DNA of 64,000 nt from assembly GCA_033851265.1 (NCBI GenBank), contig JAWWOW010000004.1:423375-487374 (forward strand). Reading direction: 5' to 3'. The stretch comes from JAWWOW01 sp033851265. GTDB taxonomy: Bacteria; Actinomycetota; Actinomycetes; JAWWOW01. Both the position numbers and the translations under genes were made by a program. Of the stretch, positions 1 through 8,604 are shown one piece after another. Positions within the stretch are counted from its first letter, which is position 1, and every line of letters begins with the position of its first letter. Below the pieces are notes generated by a model. The model did no database searches and was not told the origin of the DNA. It saw only the letters and a program-made list of their open reading frames with translations.

Positions 1-56
1 AGAGGGAGAGAAGCACCGACGCGCAGCTCACAGGTACCGGTCCTGAAAGGACAATC

Positions 57-473
57 ATGCTCGCTCGTATCCGCAAGGCCATGGATGAGCGCGAGGGCGG
101 CTTCACGCTCATCGAGCTCCTCGTGGTCATCATCATCATCGGCATCCTCGCCGCCATCGCTATCCCGGTCTTCCTGAACCAGCGGAAGAAGGGCTACGAG
201 GCATCCATGAAGTCGGACCTCCGTACCGTCGCGAACGAGATGGAGACCTACTTCACCGACGCGCAGATCTACCCGGCTACGTCGACCGTCACGGGCACCC
301 CGCTCGTGGTCGGCACCGGTGGCAACTCGGTCACCCTTTCCGCTGGCAACACCATCAAGGTGAAGTCGTCGGACGCGAACAGCTTCTGCCTGGACGCGAC
401 CAGCTCGAAGACGACCGCTCTGTGGTCGTACAACAGCGCTTCGGGTGGCGTCACCAAGGGCGCTTGCCCGTAA
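57..473 (+). CDS. Type IV prepilin, major-pilin type (first of two tandem pilins)
   Basis: 138-aa class III prepilin. A short basic leader ends at G15/F16, the prepilin peptidase site, followed by FTLIELLVV with the conserved Glu20 (position 5 of the mature protein). A hydrophobic helix runs to about residue 37. Cys111 and Cys137 can form the C-terminal disulfide loop typical of pilins. It should be processed by PilD (5177-5956) and assembled into a fibre. A GAAAGGA ribosome site lies just before the ATG. It closely resembles the next gene through the helix and diverges after about residue 60. A strong hairpin follows, so it may be expressed at a different level from the downstream genes. Which of the two pilins is the major subunit cannot be told from sequence. 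Confidence 0.9.
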   Translation: MLARIRKAMDEREGGFTLIELLVVIIIIGILAAIAIPVFLNQRKKGYEASMKSDLRTVANEMETYFTDAQIYPATSTVTGTPLVVGTGGNSVTLSAGNTIKVKSSDANSFCLDATSSKTTALWSYNSASGGVTKGACP

Positions 474-487
474 TCTCCACGCTTCGT

Positions 488-523
488 CACTGCAGCCCCG
501 GGCATTTGCCCGGGGCTGCAGTG
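488..523 (+). terminator. Perfect 16-bp hairpin after the first pilin
   Basis: Inverted repeat with 16-bp arms (488-503 and 508-523) and an ATTT loop, 15 nt after the first pilin stop. The arms are perfectly complementary and GC-rich. There is no U-tract, which is common for actinobacterial terminators. It probably ends or attenuates transcription, or protects the 3' end of the pilin mRNA. Confidence 0.7.
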
Positions 524-616
524 CTGTTCGGCCGTAAAGACCGCCTATCCGCTGGCCGATGAAGCAAGGCAAATCACTGGTATTCGCCCAGGCACGAAAG
601 CTACCCAGGAGGAGCT

Positions 617-1063
617 ATGCGGAAGTTCACGCTGCGCTCCCTTCATGAGCGCGACGAGAGCGGCTTCACCCTGATTGAGCTCCTCGTGGTCATCATCATC
701 ATCGGGATCCTCGCCGCCATCGCCATCCCGATGTTCATGAACCAGAAAAAGCGCGGCTACGACGCCAGCCTCAAGAGCGACCTGCGCAACGCCGCGAACG
801 CGATGGAGACCTACTACACGTCCAACGATGTCTATCCGGTCAGCCTCGATGGGACCGTGTGGAGCGGCAACGCTGTGGCGCTTGACGGAGAAGCGGTCAA
901 GTTGTCCGGAAACAACTCGATCACCCTGAAGTTCAACGCCGCCGGCGATGCCTACTGCCTGGTCGGGACCAATCCAAAAGCCTCGCGGCCGACGGGCTTC
1001 TTCTATATCAGCAGCGTTGGCGGGATCCAGCCCACCGGCACCACGTCCTGTGGCACCTACTGA
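617..1063 (+). CDS. Type IV prepilin, second tandem pilin
   Basis: 148-aa class III prepilin, paralogous to the preceding gene. The leader ends at G16/F17, then FTLIELLVV with Glu21, and the N-terminal helix is nearly identical to the first pilin. Cys114 and Cys145 mark the disulfide region. The C-terminal globular part differs from the first pilin, so the two could be major and minor subunits or alternative pilins. A strong AGGAGG ribosome site lies 4 nt before the ATG. The gene is followed by the minor pilin genes in the same direction. Confidence 0.9.
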   Translation: MRKFTLRSLHERDESGFTLIELLVVIIIIGILAAIAIPMFMNQKKRGYDASLKSDLRNAANAMETYYTSNDVYPVSLDGTVWSGNAVALDGEAVKLSGNNSITLKFNAAGDAYCLVGTNPKASRPTGFFYISSVGGIQPTGTTSCGTY

Positions 1064-1160
1064 GCGAACGGATCGGGCCTGCAGCGCGGTAGTCCCCCGC
1101 TCGGACCTCAAGTGCACCCAGCGCCTTGACGAGACCAGAAGACGACGAGGAGGAGAACCC

Positions 1161-2840
1161 GTGCGTCTGATTGCTCTCGCGCGCCGTCGTACAACGGCGT
1201 CGTGCGACGCTGGCTTTTCCTTGATGGAAGTCATCGTCGCGATATTCATCCTCACCGTCGTCATGGGCGCGGCTACGGCTTTCTTTGTCAACAACGCGCA
1301 CAGTGTGGGTGGGCAGAGCCAGCGCCAGAACGCCGTGTACCTCGCCGACCAGCAGCTCGAGGCTGTGCGTTCGGTCCCACCGGACAAACTCGTCAAGGGA
1401 CGCACCTCCGCCTCTGTCGTCGCGTTGCATGCGACGGCCGGAGCGTCCACGCTCATCGCCCAGGACGACACGAGCGCGGGAAACTACGACCCTGCCGCCA
1501 CCGGCGCGAGCACGCCCGAGATCGCAACGAGCCAGACGAAGACGGTCAACAGCGTCGTCTACACGATCCGCACTTTCATCAATCGGTGCTGGTACGACCC
1601 GGCAACCGAGATCTGTGGGTCGACGTCGTCGTCCTCGACCACGAAGGAATGGCGCGTCATCGTCGACGTGGCCTGGGCCCCAACCGGTTCGCGCGCGTGC
1701 ATCGGCGGCTGCAGCTACGCCGCGAGCGCGTTGATCGACCCCAACGGCGACCCGAAGTTCAACAGCAACATCAGCCATCCGACAATCAGCTCCACCAGCC
1801 CGACGAGCCTCGCGGTCACCAAGAGCGACAACACCTTCCTCATCAACGGCGATGAGTTCGTCAATGGTGCGACAGTCACGATCTCGACCGGCGGCGGCAC
1901 ATTCAGCGCCGTTGCCAGCAACTCCGGCACGCAGATCTCGGTGCCGTTCACGGCCGGCAACACCCCCGGCTCCTACGTCATCAGCGTGGTCAACCCGGAC
2001 GGTGGCCGCGACACGACCTCCTTCACCGAGAACGCGCTTCCGGTCATCACGTCGACAACCCCCGTCCCGAGCCCGCTCACGGGCGCGACGGCCACCACCT
2101 TGACCTTGAACGGCACCGGTTTTCAGAACGGCGCCACCGTGACGGCGACCAACGGCGTCACGATCGGCTCGGTCACCTGGCTGTCGGCGACCCAGCTGCG
2201 ATTGAACAACGTGCAGGACGCTGCCGATGGCGGGAGCTCGGTCATCACCGTGACCAACCCGGATCAAGGCGACGACACGGTCGCGGTGACGTTCAAGTCG
2301 AAGCCGTCCATCACGAGCGCTACCCCGGCTAGCGGCGGTCCGTACCGCAACACCCCGACCACGATGACGCTCGTTGGCGACGGTTTCCAGCCTGGCGTCA
2401 GCGTCACTGCTACCAACGCCACCGTCAGCTCCGTAACTTTCGTGAGCGCGACCCAGGTGACGCTCACCTACACGGGCACGGTCAACGGCACGTCGGTCCT
2501 GACCCTGACCAACCCTGATGGCGGGACCACCACGAGGAACGTCACGGTCGCCACAGCGCCCGCGCCGACGATCACGGCATTCACTGGCACGGCCACCAAG
2601 AGCGTCAACCGCACGTTCACAATCACCGGGACCAACTTCTTCCCCGGTGCAACCGTGGTGTACCGCAACCAGGCGAACACCGTGACCTACTACAGCGGCC
2701 CGGCGACCTACGCGAACTCCACGTCGTTGACGTTCGTCGCGAACATGGGTGCGACCACCGGAAGCATCCCGGTGACTGTCACCGTCACGAACCCAGACGG
2801 CCAGACCGTGAGCTTCAACCGAAACGTCACGGTGAGCTGA
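1161..2840 (+). CDS. PilV-like minor pilin with IPT/TIG repeats
   Basis: 559 aa from the GTG at 1161, chosen because an AGGAGG-type site lies just upstream and because the frame upstream of it lacks pilin features. The leader ends at G18/F19, followed by SLMEVIVAIFILTVV with Glu23, a class III signal and helix. About the first 210 residues are pilin-like. The rest is about four immunoglobulin-like IPT/TIG repeats, recognisable by phrases such as VTNPDG, VVNPDGG and GTGFQNGATV. Minor pilins of the PilV family prime or decorate the fibre; IPT/TIG domains are common in surface adhesion proteins. The next gene starts 1 nt after the stop, so they are co-transcribed. Adhesion is an inference. Confidence 0.85.
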   Translation: MRLIALARRRTTASCDAGFSLMEVIVAIFILTVVMGAATAFFVNNAHSVGGQSQRQNAVYLADQQLEAVRSVPPDKLVKGRTSASVVALHATAGASTLIAQDDTSAGNYDPAATGASTPEIATSQTKTVNSVVYTIRTFINRCWYDPATEICGSTSSSSTTKEWRVIVDVAWAPTGSRACIGGCSYAASALIDPNGDPKFNSNISHPTISSTSPTSLAVTKSDNTFLINGDEFVNGATVTISTGGGTFSAVASNSGTQISVPFTAGNTPGSYVISVVNPDGGRDTTSFTENALPVITSTTPVPSPLTGATATTLTLNGTGFQNGATVTATNGVTIGSVTWLSATQLRLNNVQDAADGGSSVITVTNPDQGDDTVAVTFKSKPSITSATPASGGPYRNTPTTMTLVGDGFQPGVSVTATNATVSSVTFVSATQVTLTYTGTVNGTSVLTLTNPDGGTTTRNVTVATAPAPTITAFTGTATKSVNRTFTITGTNFFPGATVVYRNQANTVTYYSGPATYANSTSLTFVANMGATTGSIPVTVTVTNPDGQTVSFNRNVTVS

Positions 2841-2841
2841 C

Positions 2842-3468
2842 ATGACGCTGACACGGCTTCGTCAAGCCTTGCACGGTCGCGAGGATCGTGGCGCGACCCT
2901 GGTCGAGCTCATCGTCGTCATGGGTGTGTTCGGTATCTTCATCGCGTTGTTCACGGCGGCCACCACGTCGATGTTCGGCCAGGTACGCCGGCAGCAGGGC
3001 ACGACCGACAACCTTGACACGACACGCAAGGTGATCCTGCTGCTCGACAAGCAGGTCCGCTACGCGAACTTCATCTCGACGCCTGGCACCGCGGCTGACG
3101 GCAACACCTATGTCGAGTGGCGCACCGGCAACACGGGTCAGCAGCAGACGTGCACCCAGTGGCGCTACGTCACGACCGCGAAAACGCTGCAGTACCGCCG
3201 TTGGCTGCCCCCGCTGAGCGGCGTCGGTGCCGTCACTGCATCTGCATGGGTGACCGAAGGGACCGGGATCAACCTGAAGGCCGGCAGTCCTATCTGGTCG
3301 ATCACCGCGACGTCTCCGAGTGCGACCCGCGAGGCCTTGACCGTGACCTTCGTCTCCAGGCACGGCAACCCTGCAAAGAGTACGAACAGTCAGGTCACCT
3401 TGACCGGCTTGAACACGCCGAGCGCCGTGCCTTCTGGCGCCACATGCACCGAGGTCGGTCGTCCATGA
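2842..3468 (+). CDS. PilW-like minor pilin
   Basis: 208-aa protein with a class III prepilin signal, G17/A18 followed by TLVELIVVMGVFGIF and Glu22. The remainder is a pilin-sized globular domain with no extra module. It lies between the PilV-like and PilX-like genes, which is where PilW sits in minor pilin operons, and overlaps the next gene by ATGA at 3465-3468. Likely role: part of the priming complex at the pilus tip. The assignment to PilW rests on position and N-terminus, not on strong similarity. Confidence 0.8.
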   Translation: MTLTRLRQALHGREDRGATLVELIVVMGVFGIFIALFTAATTSMFGQVRRQQGTTDNLDTTRKVILLLDKQVRYANFISTPGTAADGNTYVEWRTGNTGQQQTCTQWRYVTTAKTLQYRRWLPPLSGVGAVTASAWVTEGTGINLKAGSPIWSITATSPSATREALTVTFVSRHGNPAKSTNSQVTLTGLNTPSAVPSGATCTEVGRP

Positions 3469-5141
3469 GCACACCGCACGGCACTGCGCCGTACCGTTCC
3501 CTTCTCTCGCTCCTCGCGCGGGTTCGCAACCGCGCGGAGGGAGAGTCGGGTTTCGCGCTGGTCTTTGCGTTGCTGCTCATCATTATCATTTCCGCGTTGA
3601 GTCTCGCTCTGGCCGGTCTCGTATACAGCCAGACACGTCCGGGCCAGTTCTCCAAGAAGAACATCCGCACGGTCAACGCCGCGAGCTCTGGGTTGCAGGC
3701 GTCACTCGGCCAGCTGCGGTCAGCGAACGACGGCTCAGGCAACGGTGTCCTGCTCAAGCTGCCGTGCACGTCCTCGACGTCGGCAACATTCAGCTCGGGC
3801 GCGACGGTGGTCACCACGAACGGGTACACCATCGACGGTCAGGTCAGCAGCGGCCAGGGAAACCTGAACTACACCGCTTCGATTGCGTACTACACAGTGG
3901 ACCCGAGCGCGCACGACACGGACATGGCGTGGTTGCAGTCGAACGCGATGACGTGCCCGCTGTCGGCCGTGCCGGCCTATGCGTTCATCCAGTCTTACGG
4001 CAAGGGTGACGCAGTCCCCGGCATGGCGACGAAGAACGGTAACCGCACGCAACACGGCGTCTACCAGTTCGCGACGACGAACACGAACAGCGTCGGCGGG
4101 CGCATGATCGAGTACGGGACTAGCAACCCGGGCCTCTGCATGGAGGTCGAGTCGCTCCCAGCTGCGGTTGGCAAGCGCATCCTCGTCAAGAACTGCCTCG
4201 CACTCGGTACACCGCAGCAGACCTGGCAGTACCGCAACGATCTGACCATCTTCTACGGCGGCGACCCCACGTTGAACTTGTGCATCGAGAAGCCGACGAG
4301 CGGAAGCACGCCCACGCTGCAGACCTGCACGGGCACTGGCTCGGGCACCACGTACCCGTACGCAAACGCGCAACAGCAGCGCCAGGAGTGGGGCTTCAAC
4401 GACAGCGGTCACTTCTCGGCTTCGTTGAGCAACGGCACGGTGACCAACGGCTCAGGTGGTGAGTGCCTCGACCCGCAAGGCGCGACCTCGGGTGCGCCAG
4501 CGGCATCTGGTGCCGTCCTCGTGATTGTCAGCTGTGACGGAGCGACGACCGGTTACACCGCTTGGGACCCGGACCCGCAGGTGGGTGCCGGTAAGGCGGG
4601 CGGAAACATCACTGGTCTTCCGGGTGCTCCGACCAACCAGTTCGTCAACTACAAAGAGTTCGGTCGCTGCCTCGACGTCACCGGCCAGAACGTCAACGCC
4701 GACCACCTCATCGACTATCCCTGCAAGCAGGCCCCGGACAGCACCACGTTGACCTGGAACCAGCTGTGGACGTACACCGCCATCAGCGGCGGCTACGGGA
4801 AGTTCTACACGACCTACAGCGGCACGCAGTACTGCCTGACGGCACCGAGCTCCGGCAACCTGATCACCACGGTTCCGTGTGCAGGTACGCCGGGCAACAA
4901 CCAGCTCTGGAAGCCGACCGGAAATATCATCGGTAACTACACGGCTTCCTACGAGCTGATCAGCAAGCTCGACAGCCGTTGCATGGGTGTGACGCAGGTT
5001 GGCGCCATCACGTTTGGATCGTCGAACATCGTGGTCGAGACCTGCGACGGTTCGCTCGGACAGAAGTGGAACGCGCCTCCGAGCGTGCCGAACACCGGTC
5101 TGGGCAACATCCAGGAGGACGCGGGGGCATCGGGCGGCTGA
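3465..5141 (+). CDS. PilX-like minor pilin fused to ricin-type beta-trefoil lectin domains
   Basis: 558 aa from the ATG that overlaps the previous stop (ATGA). Residues 29-52 form a hydrophobic segment starting GFALVFALLL, like the PilX N-terminus; the usual pilin Glu at mature position 5 is absent, as in PilX-type proteins. From about residue 212 to 540 there are six QxW-like repeats (QTW, QEW, a degenerate AWD, QLW, QLW, QKW), each preceded by a cysteine-containing strand such as CLDV or CLTA. This fits two consecutive ricin-type beta-trefoils, three repeats each. Beta-trefoil lectins bind carbohydrate, so a sugar-binding pilus tip is inferred. The ligand is unknown. Confidence 0.82.
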   Translation: MSTPHGTAPYRSLLSLLARVRNRAEGESGFALVFALLLIIIISALSLALAGLVYSQTRPGQFSKKNIRTVNAASSGLQASLGQLRSANDGSGNGVLLKLPCTSSTSATFSSGATVVTTNGYTIDGQVSSGQGNLNYTASIAYYTVDPSAHDTDMAWLQSNAMTCPLSAVPAYAFIQSYGKGDAVPGMATKNGNRTQHGVYQFATTNTNSVGGRMIEYGTSNPGLCMEVESLPAAVGKRILVKNCLALGTPQQTWQYRNDLTIFYGGDPTLNLCIEKPTSGSTPTLQTCTGTGSGTTYPYANAQQQRQEWGFNDSGHFSASLSNGTVTNGSGGECLDPQGATSGAPAASGAVLVIVSCDGATTGYTAWDPDPQVGAGKAGGNITGLPGAPTNQFVNYKEFGRCLDVTGQNVNADHLIDYPCKQAPDSTTLTWNQLWTYTAISGGYGKFYTTYSGTQYCLTAPSSGNLITTVPCAGTPGNNQLWKPTGNIIGNYTASYELISKLDSRCMGVTQVGAITFGSSNIVVETCDGSLGQKWNAPPSVPNTGLGNIQEDAGASGG

Positions 5142-5176
5142 CGTCGTTTCGTCGTTGCACGCCTTAGCCTCACGTC

Positions 5177-5956
5177 ATGACCTCGGGGATCGCCGCGCTC
5201 GTCGGTGTGCTCGGGCTCATGGTCGGCTCGTTCCTCAACGTGGTCATCTGGCGAGTCCCGCGGGGTGAGTCCGTCGTACGCCCCGAATCGCATTGCCCGG
5301 GCTGCAACAAGCCGATTCGGCCACGCGACAACGTGCCGGTCCTGTCGTGGTTGCTGCTGCGCGGCCGGTGTCGAGACTGCGGGACATCCATCAGCCCCCG
5401 CTATCCGGCCGTCGAGGTCCTCACCGCGCTGGTGTGGGCTGCGTTCGGGTTGAAATTCGGGTACGACGCGCAGTTGCCCGCGTACCTGTACCTCGGCGCA
5501 GTCGGTGTTGCCCTCGCGCTCATCGACATCGACACCAAGCGCCTGCCCAACGCGCTGGTCCTGCCGTCGTACCCGATCGCTATGGCCCTGCTCGCCATCG
5601 CAGCGGGTGTCAACGGGCAGTGGGGGGACTTCGTGCGCGCCTTGCTGGGAATGGCCGCGCTGTATGGGTTCTACTTCGCGCTGGTGCTGGCCGTCCCGAG
5701 GGGGATGGGCTTCGGTGACGTGAAGCTTGCTGGCGTCCTCGGCCTCTATCTGGGCTGGCTGGGTTGGGGTCAGGTGATCGCTGGCGGTTTTCTCGGGTTT
5801 CTCGTCGGCAGTGTGGCCGGCATCGGCCTGATGGTGGCCCGGAGGGCCGGCCGGAAGACCGAGATCCCATTTGGCCCGTTCATGCTCCTGGGCGCCTTCC
5901 TGGCCGTCTTCTGGGGCCATGCCCTCGCCAACGCGTACACCTCCACCTTCACCTGA
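5177..5956 (+). CDS. pilD: Prepilin peptidase (A24 family)
   Basis: 259-aa integral membrane aspartic peptidase that removes the leaders of the prepilins upstream. The N-terminus has GSFLNVVIWRVPRG. A cytoplasmic zinc motif is formed by C40/C43 and C65/C68 (CPGC, CRDC), as in bifunctional peptidase/N-methyltransferases. The catalytic aspartates are in DIDTKRLPN (D117 or D119) and GMGFGDVKL (D181). Several transmembrane helices follow. It begins 35 nt after the lectin pilin gene and is followed by a hairpin, so it may end the first pilus transcription unit. Confidence 0.95.
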   Translation: MTSGIAALVGVLGLMVGSFLNVVIWRVPRGESVVRPESHCPGCNKPIRPRDNVPVLSWLLLRGRCRDCGTSISPRYPAVEVLTALVWAAFGLKFGYDAQLPAYLYLGAVGVALALIDIDTKRLPNALVLPSYPIAMALLAIAAGVNGQWGDFVRALLGMAALYGFYFALVLAVPRGMGFGDVKLAGVLGLYLGWLGWGQVIAGGFLGFLVGSVAGIGLMVARRAGRKTEIPFGPFMLLGAFLAVFWGHALANAYTSTFT

Positions 5957-5970
5957 CCGCGCTGGGCCGA

Positions 5971-5985
5971 CCGGGTGTCACCCGG
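5971..5985 (+). terminator. Hairpin after pilD
   Basis: CCGGGTG (5971-5977) and CACCCGG (5979-5985) are perfect inverted arms around a single T, just after the pilD stop. The loop is short, so the top pair would open. No U-tract. A second hairpin, GACCGCC/GGCGGTC at 6077-6093, lies further on, before pilM. Either could be a terminator separating pilD from pilMNO. The 180-bp gap holds nothing else I can name. Confidence 0.45.
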
Positions 5986-6136
5986 CTGAGCGCCCGGTGT
6001 AGTCCGCTCGGCGCAGCGAAGTTCGTGTGGACGCTCAAGGCGCCCCCCTGACCGACCGATCCCTCCCAATGACACCGACCGCCATTGGCGGTCACCGCGC
6101 GGCCCATTGTGGGTCGCCCACGGAGGGGAACACGTC

Positions 6137-7204
6137 GTGGCTGGACGAACTGCCGTGGGTCTCGACATCGGGGCCTCGGGGGTGCGGGCGGCCGAGCTGT
6201 CGTTCGGCAAGGGACCCGCAACGTTGGAGCGCTTTGGTCAGGTCGCGCTTCCTGCCGGTGCGGTCCGCGACGGCGAGGTCGTCAACGGCGAAGCCGTCAC
6301 CGCCGCCATCCGTCAGCTCTGGTCGCAGGGCAAGTTCACGAGCAAGAAGGTCGTCCTCGGTGTCGCGAATCAGCGCGTCATCGTGCGTCAGGTCGACTTG
6401 CCGTGGCTGCCGATGCCCGAGCTGAAGAAGTCCCTGGAGTTCCAGGTCCAAGACTTCGTCCCGATGCCGGTCGAGCAGGCCATCCTTGATGTGCACCCGC
6501 TCGAGGAGTTCACCAACGACAGCGGCGGCCGGATGCTTCGCGTCCTGCTCGTTGCTGCAGCCCGCGAGATGGTCAGCGGCATGGTTGACGCGGTTCAGCA
6601 CGCCGGCCTCACCGCCACCATGGTCGACCTCACACCGTTCGCTCTGCTTCGCGCTGTTGCGCGTCACGACCAGCTGGGTCTCTCCGGCTCGACCGAGGCA
6701 CTCGTCGAGGTCGGTGCGTCTGTCACCAACATCGTCGTGCACCAGGGCGGCATCCCGCGCTTCGTCCGCATCTTGCTCATGGGTGGCGGTGACCTCACCG
6801 ACGCCGTCGCTGAGCGGATGGGCGTGCCGTTCGACCAGGCCGAGTCCGTCAAGCAGCAGATGGGGATCTCCCCGCAGCCAGGTTCGCCCGTCGGCGAGCA
6901 CCCGGCCGCGCGCGTCCTCGAGACCTCGGGTGCGACGTTCATCGACGAGGTCCGCGGTTCCCTCGACTACTACCTCGCTGCCCAGCAGGCAGCACCGATC
7001 GGTCGCATCGTGCTCTCCGGCGGCGGCAGCCAGCTCGCCGGCCTCGCACAGCGGCTGTCCACAGCTACCCGTCTGCCGGTCGAGCTGGGCAACCCGCTCG
7101 CGTCGCTGCAGATCGGGAAGACGGGCCTCTCGCCCGAGCAACTGAGCTTCGTCGCTCCGCTCGCCGCCGTGCCGGTGGGGCTCGCCATGGGGGTTGCTGC
7201 GTGA
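6137..7204 (+). CDS. pilM: Type IV pilus assembly protein PilM
   Basis: 355-aa cytoplasmic actin-like ATPase-fold protein. The GTG at 6137 is chosen because GGAGGGG lies 8 nt before it; an upstream TTG in frame has no such site. The phosphate-1 motif is near the N-terminus (AVGLDIGASGVRAAEL), and a second nucleotide-binding segment is GGGSQLAGLAQRL near the C-terminus. PilM binds the cytoplasmic tail of PilN (motif NLLPPE in the next gene) and links the inner-membrane alignment complex to the motor. It overlaps pilN by GTGA. Confidence 0.93.
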   Translation: MAGRTAVGLDIGASGVRAAELSFGKGPATLERFGQVALPAGAVRDGEVVNGEAVTAAIRQLWSQGKFTSKKVVLGVANQRVIVRQVDLPWLPMPELKKSLEFQVQDFVPMPVEQAILDVHPLEEFTNDSGGRMLRVLLVAAAREMVSGMVDAVQHAGLTATMVDLTPFALLRAVARHDQLGLSGSTEALVEVGASVTNIVVHQGGIPRFVRILLMGGGDLTDAVAERMGVPFDQAESVKQQMGISPQPGSPVGEHPAARVLETSGATFIDEVRGSLDYYLAAQQAAPIGRIVLSGGGSQLAGLAQRLSTATRLPVELGNPLASLQIGKTGLSPEQLSFVAPLAAVPVGLAMGVAA

Positions 7205-7878
7205 CCACGCCAACGTTAACGACGACACAGCTCGCGGCACTGCCGCGGGTGAACCTGCTGCCGCCGGAGATCGCCGAGCGGCGTCGGGCACGCCTGGTCC
7301 AGGTGGGCATGGGTGCCGCCTTCGCAGCCTCTGTGGTTGTGATCGGCGCCGTCTACATGCTCGCGCACCAGGGCGCCACCAACGCCAAGTCCGACCTCGA
7401 AGCGGCGCAGACGTTGAACACGTCGCTGAAGGCTCAGGTCACCAAGTTCGACGGTGACCAGGCCAAGCGCGCCGACCTGATCTCGCAGCAGGGCCTGTTG
7501 ACGACGGCCATGGGCAGAGAGATCCAGTGGTCGCACTTCATGAACGATCTGTCGCTGCGCATCCCCGAGAACGTCTGGGTGAAGCACATCACCTTCACCG
7601 AGACTGCGGTGCCCGGTGGAGTTGCACCACCCGCGAACTCGGCTGCGCTGCCGGATGCAGGGCTCGGCAAGATCACGTTCGAAGGCGTTGCATACACGCA
7701 CGACGACGTGGCTACCTGGCTCGACTCGCTCGCCCGTGAGAAGGGCTACGCGAACCCGTACTTCACAACCTCGGTGACGGCGTTCATCGGTCCCACAGCT
7801 GTGGTGAACCACTCGTCGTCGGTGACCCTCACGGACGCGGCGCTGTCCGGTCGTTACACACAGCCGGCAGGGAGCTGA
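7201..7878 (+). CDS. pilN: Type IV pilus assembly protein PilN
   Basis: 225-aa bitopic membrane protein. The N-terminal cytoplasmic tail carries RVNLLPPEIAERR, the conserved PilM-binding motif. One transmembrane helix lies at about residues 36-56, then a coiled segment and an extracytoplasmic ferredoxin-like domain that pairs with PilO. The GTG start overlaps the pilM stop, and pilO follows after 1 nt, so the three are translationally coupled. Confidence 0.92.
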   Translation: MTTPTLTTTQLAALPRVNLLPPEIAERRRARLVQVGMGAAFAASVVVIGAVYMLAHQGATNAKSDLEAAQTLNTSLKAQVTKFDGDQAKRADLISQQGLLTTAMGREIQWSHFMNDLSLRIPENVWVKHITFTETAVPGGVAPPANSAALPDAGLGKITFEGVAYTHDDVATWLDSLAREKGYANPYFTTSVTAFIGPTAVVNHSSSVTLTDAALSGRYTQPAGS

Positions 7879-7879
7879 C

Positions 7880-8596
7880 ATGGACAAGACCAAGCAGCTG
7901 GGGCTGCTCACCGCGGTGGCGATTCTCGCCGTCCTCGCCGGTGGGTGGTTCCTTCTGGTGTCACCGCAACGTGCTGACGCCAAGCAGACCCGCGCGGACA
8001 CCGCCGAGCAGGAGCAGCAGAACCAATCGCTCCAGTCGACGATCGCGAGCCTGCAGGCGCAGCACAAGAACCTGCCCCAGGTTCAGGCCCAGCTGGCCAA
8101 GTTGGCTACGCAGCTGCCGAGCAACCCGGGTCTGCCGGCGCTCATCCGTCAGCTGTCCAGTGCTGCCGACAACGCTGGCGTCGACCTCATCTCGATCACG
8201 CCGTCGCCCCCGACGGTGATCGCATCCGCGGCGGCTACCACCCCGGTCGCACCCGCGGGCAGCACAGCAGGTACGCCGGCTGCGCGCAGCGTTGCAGCGC
8301 CGAACAACCAACTGGCTTCGGTGCCGCTGGTCATCCAGGTCAACGGTGGCTACTTCCAGGTTGAGCAGTTCGTTAGCAACCTCGAGGCGCTGAAGCGTTC
8401 ATTCCTGACAACGCAGGTCGACATGGCACCTGGGAAGGCGCCGGTGGCCACGTCGACTTCTGCAGGCGCCGCTCCTGCGGCTGCAACGGGCACCGCATAT
8501 GACGGCCGCCTGACGGCCAACATCAACGGCCTCGTCTTCATGAACATCAAGTCCGCCGCTCCCGCCGCTCCGGTGGCGCCGACGGCAGCGAAGTAG
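7880..8596 (+). CDS. pilO: Type IV pilus assembly protein PilO
   Basis: 238-aa bitopic membrane protein with a transmembrane helix at about residues 8-28, a Gln-rich coiled coil (about 35-80), and a C-terminal domain with the family pattern VPLVIQVNGGYFQVEQFVSNLEAL. PilO forms a heterodimer with PilN in the alignment subcomplex. An Ala/Thr/Pro-rich linker interrupts the C-terminal domain. It lies directly behind pilN, and a PilP-like gene follows 8 nt downstream with an AGGAG site. Confidence 0.9.
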   Translation: MDKTKQLGLLTAVAILAVLAGGWFLLVSPQRADAKQTRADTAEQEQQNQSLQSTIASLQAQHKNLPQVQAQLAKLATQLPSNPGLPALIRQLSSAADNAGVDLISITPSPPTVIASAAATTPVAPAGSTAGTPAARSVAAPNNQLASVPLVIQVNGGYFQVEQFVSNLEALKRSFLTTQVDMAPGKAPVATSTSAGAAPAAATGTAYDGRLTANINGLVFMNIKSAAPAAPVAPTAAK

Positions 8597-8604
8597 GAGA
8601 AGAG

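Noticed and set aside
545..1471. 308-aa open frame on the minus strand across the second pilin
   Set aside because: It is antisense to two genes with clear protein families, and the translation is low-complexity Arg/Asp-rich, as expected for a GC-rich shadow frame.
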